From Ustulina deusta (taxonomy: Eukaryota > Ascomycota > Sordariomycetes > Xylariales > Xylariaceae): 64,000 bases of DNA. A program made the position numbers and the translations under genes. Location of the stretch: contig JAJNNX010000006.1 of NCBI GenBank assembly GCA_023159155.1, positions 434,001-498,000 on the forward strand. The letters run 5' to 3'. The stretch's first letter is position 1; every line of letters begins with the position of its first letter. Of this stretch, positions 37,956 through 50,077 are shown in pieces. Below the pieces are notes generated by a model, which saw only the letters and a list, made by a program, of their open reading frames with translations, did no database searches and was not told the origin of the DNA.

Positions 37956-40900
37956 TGGTTATTACCATTCCCTTTACTTCCTGACAACCCACGGAGGAAA
38001 CGAATAGAGGAAGAATGGAAAATAACTTGTATTACCCATGTTGCCAAATATTGACTGGGGAAAGCTACTAACGACGACTTGTCATTTAAGATGGGTATAG
38101 TTAGAAAGTATTGATGAGTGTGCAGCTGTAATTAAATGGGAAACCCACTCTCCCCGTGGAGGAGGTAGGATAATAAACCATGGCACCACGTCTTTTGGAT
38201 TTTGCGCGTTGATACCTGTTGAGGTTCGATATTTAGATGATGGGGGCGGCAACTAGGTGACGGATCGGAAGCAAGGCGAATACTACTTCTTGGCCCGGTT
38301 GACAGGCCAGCTAAACCATTTCTGGGCAAAATACCGAGCTGTGCCTGTGGATGCCGCGGCCAAACGTAAGTAGGATCTACCTAGGCAAGTTCGCATCAAA
38401 TCAACGCGAAGAGATCGTATAGATCGTCCAGTCGCATCAGACGCTGTCCATAACCCACAGGAGTTCATTCGATATGGCGCTGGCTATGTTGAGGCAGCAC
38501 TTCGACCGTGGTGCGTGCGGGTCAGGATTCAACCTATACATACAGGCTCCATGCGATGCCGATAGAATACATACGAAAAGGAGACAAGGGATCAGCGAGG
38601 ATGGAAAAGGCTCGCTTGAGAACCCATTTTCAGACAGTGGCTTGGCTCATCAAACACATGATGGGGGTTTATACCATGGCTAAGACCAAAGAGATATCAC
38701 TAGCCTATCAAATCGAGTGCATCAGCAAATAGCCAGGTACTACATTAACCTGTATGTTCATCGACAGGAGATGATGATAGCTATTGGCAAAAAAAAGAAA
38801 CCAATGCTCATTCTTGTTGGTCCAACACTAAAGCTGACAAAGACTTACGCTTACAGGCGGGAGAAAGAAATGAGATGGCAGAAGCATGCTTATCGGAGAA
38901 AGATGCTGATCGCACGGAACTGCGGGAGATCATGGCACGCAAACGAAGTCGAGGGTAGGGAAACACAGCTTTAAACAGGCGCAGCTTCGGTAATGTAGAC
39001 CAGGTTACGCGGTCGCTCGGTAATTAGCCCGTTCGCAAGAATGTCCCAAAACGGTTCAGGTCTCTCGTTAAGAGTTCCCTTCCAGCAATCCTTTTCCATG
39101 GGACTACCCCGCCTTGTTCGTTTCCGCTTACCAACCGCTTCGCATACATTATGATAGGTACTCGTATACATAAGCCACTCGGACGACTTGTGGTTTCGTT
39201 CGTGTTCGTTTATTACAATCGAAGGGGCAACCGTAGAAGGCTGTATTCTTGCGAAGGGCTGCCACCGAGGTGGGGATAGGAAAGGAGGACATCCTGCCAT
39301 AACCTAGACCTCTTTAAGTTTAAGCACCCCCGTCCTTCGGGACTAGTGTCGATAAGTCAATCTCTTGGCATGGGCCATTTAAGTAGTAGACACAGAAAAT
39401 TGCACTACAGTAGATAGGTACTGGCAAGTGAGGCTGCAGGGCTGGCCAAAAAGCTGGTTTCAACGTTGCTTAGTCGGCCAACTGGCACTAAAGTCTTACA
39501 ATGTCATGGACCACCGTTGTTTCTAACCCAGGGAAGTAAACCCCCTGCTAGATAGATTGCGTGGAGCGGCTGTCCCGCTGCTACGGTGTTGTCGACTGCA
39601 TGATCTTACTCTAATACGCGACGCAATAATATCTACTAGATAGCATTTGGCTACGTGCGTAGGCAAGTGCTTACTGGAATTCGAGGACGCGATGCATGTC
39701 TCATCGCTTGTCCTTCAGCGTAATCAATATCGTCTACATCGGCATCTAGACATAGTACTAATTGCCTAGCCAAAAATTCATAGGATGTGCTTACTCGCAG
39801 TCGCATCTGATTCAGCCACTTCAGACTCCGACATATATATCTCTCTCTGAAGAGCGGCCAGGTTGTAGGGACACCATGTATCCGCAAAAATAGATAGACA
39901 AGGTGGGGTACCCAGCATTATACCTATAGTATGTGGCTGTTACAGCCCAATACTTACTATGCAGTTGTCTAGATAGAACACTTCAGTCTTATAACATAAC
40001 CATCTCGTGAGGGAGATATCAGACTGTGTAGGATACCCCAGATCAGCCAGGAACTTTGAAGAAGCTCCCTTGTCCTTGTCCCAGTGTGGTTGATATCACC
40101 AATCGCATCAGCTTCTTCCATCTCTCTTACACGATAAGCTCTGCATATGGTGTGCCAACAACATCGAGGGTTACATCGTGAGCAAGGATTGGGACATCAT
40201 GTATGTAGTATACATGCCGGTAGCTGGACCAGTTGTTGGCTCCACAACACCTCACGGTCTACCTATTCTTCCCGTTTCACTGGTTCTGTAACGATCTAGA
40301 AGTGGGAATTACCGATCGTCTAGTGTAAAACCACAACGCCAGTGGCTGGCTTAGCTGTGGAAGAGGCTCAGCTTTCTGTCTATACTGCTCGGCATGCTAT
40401 ACAAGTGCCGTACGCAGACCACTAGAATCCATGGGGGTTTTCCCGGCATTAAACCACCATGCTAGAAAGAAACGTCCAATAGTTATAATGCGTGTCTTCG
40501 GTCCGTTGGATGATTTATTCCATTATGGAAGGTCTACGGACTCTTTTGCTCAGTGCTCATTGTTACTGCCGTCAATCCTCGTTACATAGTTGATCGGTTA
40601 TTTTCTATTTATTCCCCGATTGGTCAGGTTTATTTATGCTGCCAAGTCTCTGGACTTGCTCAGCTTCGATACCGAGGCCGCGGAATCTAGCCGGCAGGAA
40701 ATCGGAAGTTGCACTAGATAGAGATCCGAGTTTATGGCGTCAAGTATGTCTAAGACATGAAGCCACCTCGATTGCCGGCCCTTCTTCGCATAACTCAGCC
40801 TGCAACCAGGACCGACATCTAGAAATACAGTGCGGTGTAGATGTGACATGTATGAAAGAATGTTGGACTGGGTTCATGAGCCTTGGTTTTTGAAATGTAG

Positions 40901-43900
40901 GAGTATATGGTAGATACCCCGGCAAGACGTTGTTCTCCTGTACCTTCTATAGGTACCCACCATCTCTAATGTCTCTCTTCTATCTTGTCACATGGTGGGT
41001 GGCTAGGATGATCTAAATGGGATTATTTTTTTTGGATGTAGGGTCTGGGGGTTTGAGGGTTGGACCGACACGTTTTCATACACACATAGTCTCAAGGGTG
41101 GATATCCCAAACTGAAGGTAAGTCACAGGTAGGTTGCTAGTATGTATAAGTGTGTAGGTAAGGGCTCAATACCATTGATTCCTGACCTTCTTCCCCCAGT
41201 ATTTTGGGGGAAAGTCGGTCCTTTATATAGACATATCCTATAGTACAGACCCACAGGGTAGCTTCTATCCCCAGTGACCCTGGTCCCTGACATATAAAAG
41301 GAAATTCTACCCCCTCGTAGTCCTCATAGTTACATAAGGTTCTACTCTCGGACCTCCCTAGTGGTATGAGGCCCGGGAAGCGATTTCCTAGCAGCACATG
41401 GCCCTGCCGGCAACAACACATAGCTTTCACAATGTGTGAGCCGGGCCGCTCAGTGGGTCCGGCAGCATACCACTCTTCCCAGTAACGAATTCTTGCCAGA
41501 GCAGTGTAGTCATCGGGTATGTTATATAGACTAGCTAGGCATTCTGTGTGCTATTAACACGGCTATTCTATTTATTCGCGAATGCCCTATTACTTATAGA
41601 GCAGAAATCTTCAAGGCAATTAGGTGCTTTATTAGATCGTACACTACTACTTAAATTCAACTAGGATGTATTTTCTTTTCCCTCTATGTTTCCTTTTTTT
41701 CTCGCATGGTATTTCAAATATGCAACCCCTCGCTTGGGGGGATGATCTGAGGGCCGAATTTACACTCACACTTGCCATATTTGGGACCACATCTAGATTA
41801 CCCATTGCGACCCTAGGCTTTAGACACAGAATAGCACGGCAAAAGCCAGGCCTGCAACTCACCAAGAAGCGACAGCCGGGCTGAAGTACAAAATTGCTTT
41901 AGTCGGACGTAGAGCCCTCAATGTATCTCTAACGATTGCTACACCAACCTGCTCGGCTATCATTTATTTTACATCTAGACAATCAGGCGACACACCGTCA
42001 ACGCCTCATTTATGATTGAGAAGAAGATTGATCGAGGTTATTACAGTAAGCAGCGAAATCATATACTTTCAGCTATTATTATTAATAATGGCTTTGTACG
42101 ATCGCGAGACCTATATCAGAGGTAGCAATGTAATCGTTTCGTTATTATATTAACAACTATCCAGGACGCTCCCAATCCTCCTCGTCGTAAGTTGTGATTT
42201 GATTTGACTCGGCACTATTAGAGCCCTCTATTCATTGCCGATGTAGTTACTCGTCATGTATATATCTTAAATTACTTCTCAATCATTGCACGGCGCGACT
42301 TTATTCCTCCGCGTCAACAAGACACAACCGGGACCAGCACTGTAGTGTCTTCCTGTGCTAGACGTACCCATAATATCAACAATCTAAAAAAAGAAGAAAA
42401 CAAGAAGTAATCGAAGCGACTCTGTTTTCGGGACTTTCTCAACGACGTCTAAGGACAACATTATAGCCACATATCGTGTAACTAATTGCTTGCGTCAACA
42501 AGGCCTATCGGAAACTACCATGTCCAATCCCGTGAAAATTTGCGATATACAATTTTGCGGTAGCTTATATTATTATGTGTCTTCATCCGACAGTCGTTGG
42601 GTTGCCTGACTCGTCCCGCCGGGGGGGGTGATGGTAGTAAAAACACAGATGCGATTACGATGTCAGTATTCCAATATTGACATATACAAGTTTTTCTCCC
42701 GATATGCAGCCCGAAGGTTCTAGTTAGTATTAGCCTTGCATCCTACTGGCCCAAATCGCGCCACCTAGGTTAATTTTCGGTTTAGTTAGTTGCCTTTCAA
42801 CGAATCTCTCGATAATTATAAGGGAGTGCTAGAGGCGGAAAGATTCTCAACTCTGCGCATCGCTAGTGATATCAATATAAAAGGCACTCGTCCCTACCGG
42901 TAGCCATCAGGAGAGCTATCTGGATAATAAAAACGACTGCCTTGAGAATAGGGTATTTTAGAAATAAAATTTCCCAAAAGATCAACCAGACATGGAAAAG
43001 GGATAACCGGAAGATTCCAGTCTTAGTCCTAAAGGGGAGAGGGATGAATGTAAGCAATATCGTAATATCACATGGAAATACTTACTCCGAAGCCTTGAAA
43101 CAAGTCACGCAAGGGCCTGTCCAGGCCCTTCTTTAAATAAGCCATACAAATCCGAAGGAGTCGAAGGAAGCGAGACGGCTGAAGACAGTGATAGGAGATC
43201 GTGACAGAGTTCCGGTGTAAAAAGGCCACTGAATTCCCATCTAACATACGAAGGCCTAAGACCCTTGACACCGTAGAAACTTGTTGGCAAGATGAATATG
43301 TTTCCAAGCCCTTGTTACAGTTGAACAACAATAGACGGTTAAAATGTTTGGAGCCTTGAAATCATATGTGGTTAAATGGGGAGTAAATATCCTATAAATA
43401 GGTTATTAAACTAATCCAAAGAGAGGATAAAACAATATTACGAGGGTGGCGGTTGTTGACTAATGGCGTAACCATTTCATTTGAAAGCTTTTAAATAGCA
43501 GTCTTTACTAAAATCTAGGGTTTCTATCCGTTTATAACAGATTACCCGGCCTTCAGGTGGGAATCTGATTATTTTTGCTAATTTAGAGCTAATTGTTTTA
43601 CATTATATATACCTCACCATAAAATTGTGTATTTCTTTTGATGAATTATTTTAGCTGCTCTAAACTCGGAATCGTCTGTAACTCCTCTATCTTTGAGCTA
43701 AATCTGGTATATAACATCACTCATCTAGCCCGATCTTCTCTGCTGCCAATATTTCGTCGGCTGTCATTCTCCTATCTGCTAGTAAGTGCTGTGCGGCGTG
43801 TTCTCGAAGTTCTCACACCCTCCTTGAATGTGGTGAAGAGCCGAAGAGGGACGAGCTGGCAAGAAAATAGCCCATCGAATATCAAGCAGCTGTCCAAATT

Positions 43901-46234
43901 ATGAATCAGAAATTATCTCAATCGATATAGTGACTGGAGCTGCGGGTCTGAAACTTCCCAGGCAGAGCACGAAAGTCCAGAGAATGTTTCAACTCTGATA
44001 GTAATGTCAGGTAGTAATTCGTCATGTCGCTCGTTAGCCTCTTGTCGTAAGAAAGAAAAAGGCAGTGCTTCATAGGCTGCTTTGGAAAGGGTTGGAGGGC
44101 CTAAACTGATCAGTGGGCTAAGCGATGACCTAAAGGAGTTAACAATGCCCTGAGATATTTCGAAAATTCGACTCTGTAATCAACAGTGCCACTTTCTAGG
44201 GTAACGGAGCAAAGTTGGAGTCGGTTCAGCTCCTAACCCCTCCTGTACAGGGCAGTTCATGGGCAATATCACAAGGGCTTGGAGATAGACTTGAATTAGG
44301 AATAACCTTCTATGGTTGCCAAGGTCCGTTTGACCGTTCGGGGACCTTCCAGACCCCCAGGTAGATCCAGGTCTTTCTATTCCATTCTATCGGGCTTCGA
44401 AACCTCCGACTGCCGTCAATATGTCTTAGATTAGCGAGGGCTGAATAGCCTTGTCGGGACAAACTTAGATTATCACCGAGACCTCTATTACATAGTCTTC
44501 CGCGCGCCTCCAACGCGTACCATCTTCGCGTAGACCTTCCGTGCAACAGGCAACGGGGTCGACGGTTGTCTAGTTGACTCGAAATAAAGGCATGTCGGAG
44601 CTATTATTATGAGGGGGCAGGAGCTTAAGCCAAAATCACGGTTTTTAAACTTGAAGAAAATTTCCAATGAAGGCTGTTAAATCAAAGCACTATAGTCTGT
44701 AATCCTCATATGTTTCCAGATTGCGTAAAATTTCAAATTAGAATTTGTTGTATGTTCTGATACTATCTTCAAAATTTGATCTATACGGCCATAACATGTC
44801 TGGAATTCTTTTAGTGCTGTAGTTCCATCCTTTCAGTGCTATCTTTAACGGATGCTCTAGCAATAACGTCTCCGTATGCAAGCCTGCAAGGGCAGTGTTG
44901 AGGTGAATCACCAAACCATCTTTCATGGTTGAAACCAGTTGATTGTTAGAGCCATGGATATAGTCATAAATGACAGTATAGTGATTAAGTTATCTCTACA
45001 AGGGTTGAAGTCCCTAAAACTGATTGAGTTATATCTAGTTTCGCATTGGCCTTAGAAATTTCTGTGCCTAGGTATCAAGTCAACGCCCGCCATGCGAGTA
45101 AATACAATCATATCAACCTCGAAAAGTTATAACTAGGAGAGCAATTCCCCATAGCCCAACTACATAGATACATCATACATGATTGCAAAGCACTGGCATA
45201 CTCAAGCTCCTTCTGTGGTCCATCCCACATTCCCGTTGAACAATGAAATTTAAACTTTAGATAGTGATGCTCATGCTAATACTTGCGCCGACTAGGCGAT
45301 CTCAAAGAAGACCCCAGAACAACTGCAAGGCCAAAATTGCTCTTTTCGAATTTTGAGTGTCAACAGGACGACTGCTTCTTTGTTCGTATGCACCTGTCTT
45401 GCCGTAGTACCAGATACAGCGTTCCGCAATGCCGTGAAGAGACGCTCGTGTCGTTCCGCAGCTGTATGGAGATAACAGTTACTCCGAAGAAAAAAAAACT
45501 CGATATAATTCACACCATCGCCATAGAGTTGAAGAACTAGTGGTGTCACGAACCCATCACGAGATCGGCTCCCATGGTGGAAAGCGGTTATATCAATGTC
45601 ACCTGAACTGCGAGCGAGGTTTTACGGAAATCCATGCCATTTGAAGAGAGAGTGGCGTAAATCATGACACACAATGTTACTTAATTATGTTGGAGAAAGG
45701 ATAAAGCTAGAAGACAAGCAGAATGCCTACCCATCTGTAGGATAATTGAGCGGCAATATCCTCCCACGTCATGATATGAACCGCAGGACTTGTAATACTA
45801 GTAAAATTTTGTACGAACGAGCTCATGAAAATAGAACCTTATTGCACGATAATAGATCAAAGCAAGAACTAGAAGTTGGATTTCTGTCTGCCACCGACTG
45901 CGTAGTGGTAGGGTTGAACCCCCAGTCCTTTCCTTTTCCAGTGCCGGCTACGCACACAATTGTCGATTTGTCCGTCGCATAGAACAACCTCGTTGAAAGG
46001 CTTTGCACTCATATATTTCGTTATATATTTTTTTTCTTTGTATCGAACCCGGTTACCCTCATGGCTCTATATCTCAAGATGGCGAGCAAGAATATCGTAA
46101 CATACATTCTGACCATGCCATCTAAGAGCGCAACGCCCTTGTTGATAAATTAAACGGCCCTAAGAGCAAAATCCATGTATTTATTGCACTTGTGAGCTCA
46201 ATGGACCTCTCCGCATATTAGTTGGATCCTTTGG
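37956..46234. other. Gene-poor region of about 8 kb
   Basis: No gene is confidently supported. Much of 41.5-45 kb is A/T-rich by eye. Short exon-like pieces on the minus strand at about 39.65-40.44 kb and 44.3-44.93 kb may be remnants or unrecognised exons and are discussed as findings. Short plus-strand frames at 38.47-38.97 kb overlap one another in different frames and are unassigned. Confidence 0.5.
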
Positions 46235-46952
46235 ATGCTGTATCCTTCTGGATCTCTTTGGAATCAGGAGCTCTTTATGTATGTTGAAGACATGCATACA
46301 AAGGTATTAGCATACCTTAGAAGTGTAGAGAAGTCTAGCAATTCTATAAGAACTGACCAATTCCCCAGAAGGGGAAAGAGAAGAATACCAGGCTTGTTAC
46401 ACTATTCACACATTCCATCCATATCGTCTCAATTTCCACTAGTCTTCTTGGAAGGGTCTCATCATCCAATGGCCGTCCAGTCGCTCAAAGAGATACTTCG
46501 CCTTACACCATCCTTATCTGATTCCGATATCAGGCAACAACCTACTACCAAGGAGATCCAGAATGAGACTTATCAGGATCACGAGTTCACAAAGGACAAA
46601 TTCGACAAGATCCTTGATATACTAGGGCCCAAGTATGTTATTAAGCCTTGATAGATACACCAGACTGGATCGACGTTGATCAACTAACGCTGGATCATGT
46701 TCGTTGCTCACTGTTACCTAGAAAAAGATCTTCATCCAGTAACAGTGGGATGAGATACGATATGTTGTTTGAACAACACAATTGGGAAAACGTTGCGAGG
46801 TATGTTCTTTACACCTGATCTAAACCACTAACATCAGCAGCCGGTCTTCCCAAGTCCATCAGTTCCGCCCCAACTCGGGGTCAAACATTACCGATTTCGG
46901 TCCGCCCTCGGATCCAACAGCAAACACTCCAAATGCGGTGTCAGTAGTCTAG
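46235..46952 (+). CDS. Orphan three-exon hypothetical protein (5' end uncertain)
   Basis: Exon 1 (46235-46632) is a 132-codon open frame ending at a strong GTATGT donor. An 89-bp intron with a CTAAC branch site ends at CCTAG (46721). Exon 2 (46722-46799) ends at another GTATGT. A very short intron (46800-46837, 38 bp, or 41 bp using the next AG) with CACTAAC and CAG leads to exon 3 (46838-46952, stop TAG). Every phase matches, giving 196 aa (one fewer if the second AG is used). The product is Ser/Asn/Pro-rich toward the C-terminus (GMRYDMLFEQHNW, then FGPPSDPTANTP). I recognise no domain. The frame is open upstream of the ATG back to a TGA at about 46192, so another 5' exon is possible. It may be the C-terminal part of a larger or decayed gene. 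Confidence 0.5.
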
Positions 46953-48193
46953 CGTAAGGATGATTTACCTAGTATATGTTCACCGATGCCCTGGACCATG
47001 CAGTCGCTGCAAAAGGCTAGGGCTATATTTGCGACACCAAGAATACCAAGAAAGAGCTCTCACATCTTGGGATGGAAACCATGCCGAGAGGTCGACGCGG
47101 GGAAACACTGCGATGACAAGAAATTTCGTAAACTATAACGGGGTTAATACAAGCAGAAGGGTTGATTTTACTGATTAGTATTATATATTGAAATATATTT
47201 GTCCGTATAATATTGCACAACTCAACCGTAAATCATACTCCTAATTTAGAATTAATCTACCTACAGGTAGGTAGGTAGGTACCCCAACCACCGTTATATC
47301 TGGCTGCGACAACTGTGCCACAGTTATCACTCCACTAATATAAAGTCACGTGAACGTGGAGAAAATGGGTACGGGGGACTCCAATTTTGGATGCCAGAAC
47401 TTCCAGCCCTGGAGACTGCCATACCTACCAACCCTTCAACATTTATATACACTCTGTAGCCTGTGGACAATAAAGATGATTACCTAATTAGTAGTTAAAT
47501 GTGATAATAATCAATTACTCTTTAAATACATACAATATGAGAACCTTACTCTTACCTGGTAAGAAGCAACCTCTTAACGATTCAAGCCTCTTGCCAAGCC
47601 TACGTGAAGGGCGGGGCAGGACGTCTTGGATGCTGTCAACATTCAATAGCAGTTGGAATGTAGGATTCTGAGAAACACCTAAAAGAAAAATAAATAAAAA
47701 ATTTGGGGTAGTTATCCTGTATAATAGGTACCTCGGTAGTCGTGCATGTTGTTTCAGCTGGAGTTGAGCCCAATAACAGGCCGCGCATTTGACTAGCTGC
47801 GGCTGTGGCGTTATTTGTACTACAAACAACGAACTCCCAGTTGCTCAGCTTTCAGCTCGACAATTCACTTATAGGTACCAGAAAACCTGGAATGTAAAAA
47901 ACAGGGTGCAGTGTATCATTACATGAATGAACTGCACTCGCGTCGCTGTATTGGTTGTTCATACAGTTCCCTCCCAGACATACGTGTCGACGAGCATCTC
48001 GCTTTGCCTCCCTAGTCTCTCTTCTTATCATCGCTCATTCTTGCATAGACATTACTTAAACACAGAGGAAGAAAAAATGGTATTAGATGTTTCCCCGCTT
48101 TTTGATCGGCGTCACATCCTCTCTGCCCGCTCCACAGTATGCCGTCTTCTTCTCGTTCACAGCCGCTTTTTCCGCGCTAGCTTGCCGATCGAC
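46953..48193. other. Intergenic region upstream of the Lsb5-like 3' end
   Basis: No supported gene. A palindromic TACCTAC/GTAGGTA cluster is at 47258-47284. A minus-strand open frame at 47515-47829 is interrupted by splice-like signals that do not extend the frame usefully, so it was not called. Confidence 0.5.
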
Positions 48194-50077
48194 CTAGTAC
48201 CGGTAGATGGGCTCTTTCTGCTTTGATGCTGACGCGCTGTATAGACTATTATTGTCACTGCTGTCTCGGCCTCGCGAAGCTGAGGCTGCATCAGTAGCCT
48301 TCCCGGACGAAGAATTCTCAACGGCACCGTGCACTAATAGCATTCTAAATCAGTCGCCACCCTCTCATGGAAACTGTAGAGTATTTCCGAAAGTGTTGTG
48401 ATTCTCAAGGAACTTGATCTGAAAAAGTTACTCACTGGATTCCTTGCCTACTGCGCTCTCTTGCCTACCGGCATAGGAAGGCGTCGTGTCGAAACCAGGG
48501 TGAAAGGGCTCAAAGCCAAGTCTAGGCTCCTGATCGAGGTAGCGGCTTGAAGATCCCCTCGCTGCACTTGAGCCTGTCTGCTCATCGGGGTCCCGGAAAG
48601 GGTCCTCCTCGGCGGGAGTACGTGATCTTGAAGGACCGGCGGATGATCCCGCATATGACAGCGGTTCGTACTCGCGTCCTTTGCCTTTCCCATTCGTCTC
48701 CCGCGGGGGCACAGCAGGTTGCCTCGATCCAGAACTGTATGATATATGTATACCTAAGCCGGCATCGGGGGGCGATGGACGCCTAGAAAGCCCCCCGAGT
48801 TCCCCGTCGTTCGTCCGAGTCAGCCTCTCATCCAAGCTCACGAGCTCAGGACCGTCGGTGGCCAGAGAAGCGACATGTTTCCGCGCATTGAGCATGGCGC
48901 GTTGGTGCAGGTTCAATGCGGTTTGTAATTGCTCATTGGTGTCAATGAGGGCTTCCATCGTCTCGTTATCGGGGACCGGGTTTTCCGAAGCCATGTACCC
49001 CTGTATACTGCGACTAGCGCTCTGGCAGCGCTCTGCAAACTCCTTGATCAAATCGTTATCGAGAACTTCGCCGGGTGGCGTGTTGGTCACAACCTGCTGC
49101 AGCAGCTTTGCGGAGGTCCGGGCTTCTTCTAGGCGACCGGCTAGCTCGATGGGATCTGGAAGTTGACGACTGCGGTGGTTGCGCGCAAAATAATTCTGGG
49201 AATGACGGTCAACCGGTGGTGCCGTCATCATGTGCATAGCCTGGGGGGGCGGCTGTTGTGATCGTTGACGTAGATAGGATTGAATGGGCGCCTATCGCGA
49301 ATGGTTAGCCACTCTCTGCAGGTATTTCCGACACACCCGTACGGGCGTGGATTCTCAGCGTACTCCATATGATGATTTCTGCGCCTTCTCCTTTTCCTTC
49401 TTCCACATCTCGATTAGGGGCGTCAATCCTTCATCGTAGAATTTGGTCGTCTCGAAGGAGGTCAGCGTCTCCATCAACATTTGGCGGACTTTTTCGTTGC
49501 GTGTGCTCTTCAGCAGATCTTTGGCAGTCTTGGCGAATTCTTGGTCGAGGTTCCGGGTAAACGTGGGGCCAGGGTTATCAGCGAGGATGCGGACGAGCAT
49601 GAGGGCGTTGTACTGGAAATCGGGCCTTGTGATGAAGTCTTTCTTCAGATAGTCGCGTATCATGTCGGCGCATTGCTTGGCTGCACTGGGCGAGGATTCG
49701 GCGGCTTCGACGATGGGCGGCAGGTAGATGACCTCGTCTTCGGTATTGTCGGGGCCGTTCGATTCGCAAAAGAATCTCTAGTTGGGGACAGTCAGGTGAG
49801 GGTCTTCGTCGGGCGTCATCCGGCACATGAAACGCATGTAGCAGAAAAGAGCAGTAGAGGACAGACGAGGACGCACCACACTGCGGCCGGCGACGGCTTC
49901 GGGGCTATTATCGTCGGAACTGACTGAGACATCTAAGCCTACAAGAGGAGAGCGCCATGTCCGAGGTTAGCGAGCAGTCAAGTCGACAGGGTTGCTTGTT
50001 CTCCCGAGGCTTGACATACCACTGTTATTCCTTCTCTTGATGGTGTTAAACACCTTGCTCATCTTGAGTGACTTCAT
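48194..50077 (-). CDS. VHS-GAT domain protein, Lsb5-like (endocytosis, actin patch)
   Basis: Five exons are inferred on the minus strand: 50077-50020, 49938-49877, 49777-49364, 49291-48436 and 48333-48194. All phases agree, giving 509 aa. The N-terminus is Lys-rich (MKSLKMSKVFNTIKRR). A VHS domain covers about residues 40-178 (AADMIRDYLKK-like, YNALMLVRILADNPG, ETLTSFE). A GAT three-helix domain covers about 220-320 (IELAGRLEEARTSAKLLQQV, ALNLHQRA). A Pro/Ser/Arg-rich tail includes EDPFRDPDE and ends KQKEPIYRY. Fungal VHS-GAT proteins of this type (yeast Lsb5) bind ubiquitin and the Las17/Sla1 machinery at cortical endocytic sites. GGA adaptors also have VHS and GAT but carry a C-terminal ear domain that is absent here. 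The last exon was found by following the GTGAGT donor at 48435; without it the protein would stop two codons later. Confidence 0.88.

Noticed and set aside
47515..47829. 104-codon minus-strand open frame with internal splice-like signals
   Set aside because: The apparent GTACCT...TTTTAG intron leads to a stop within 15 codons and no extended protein results.
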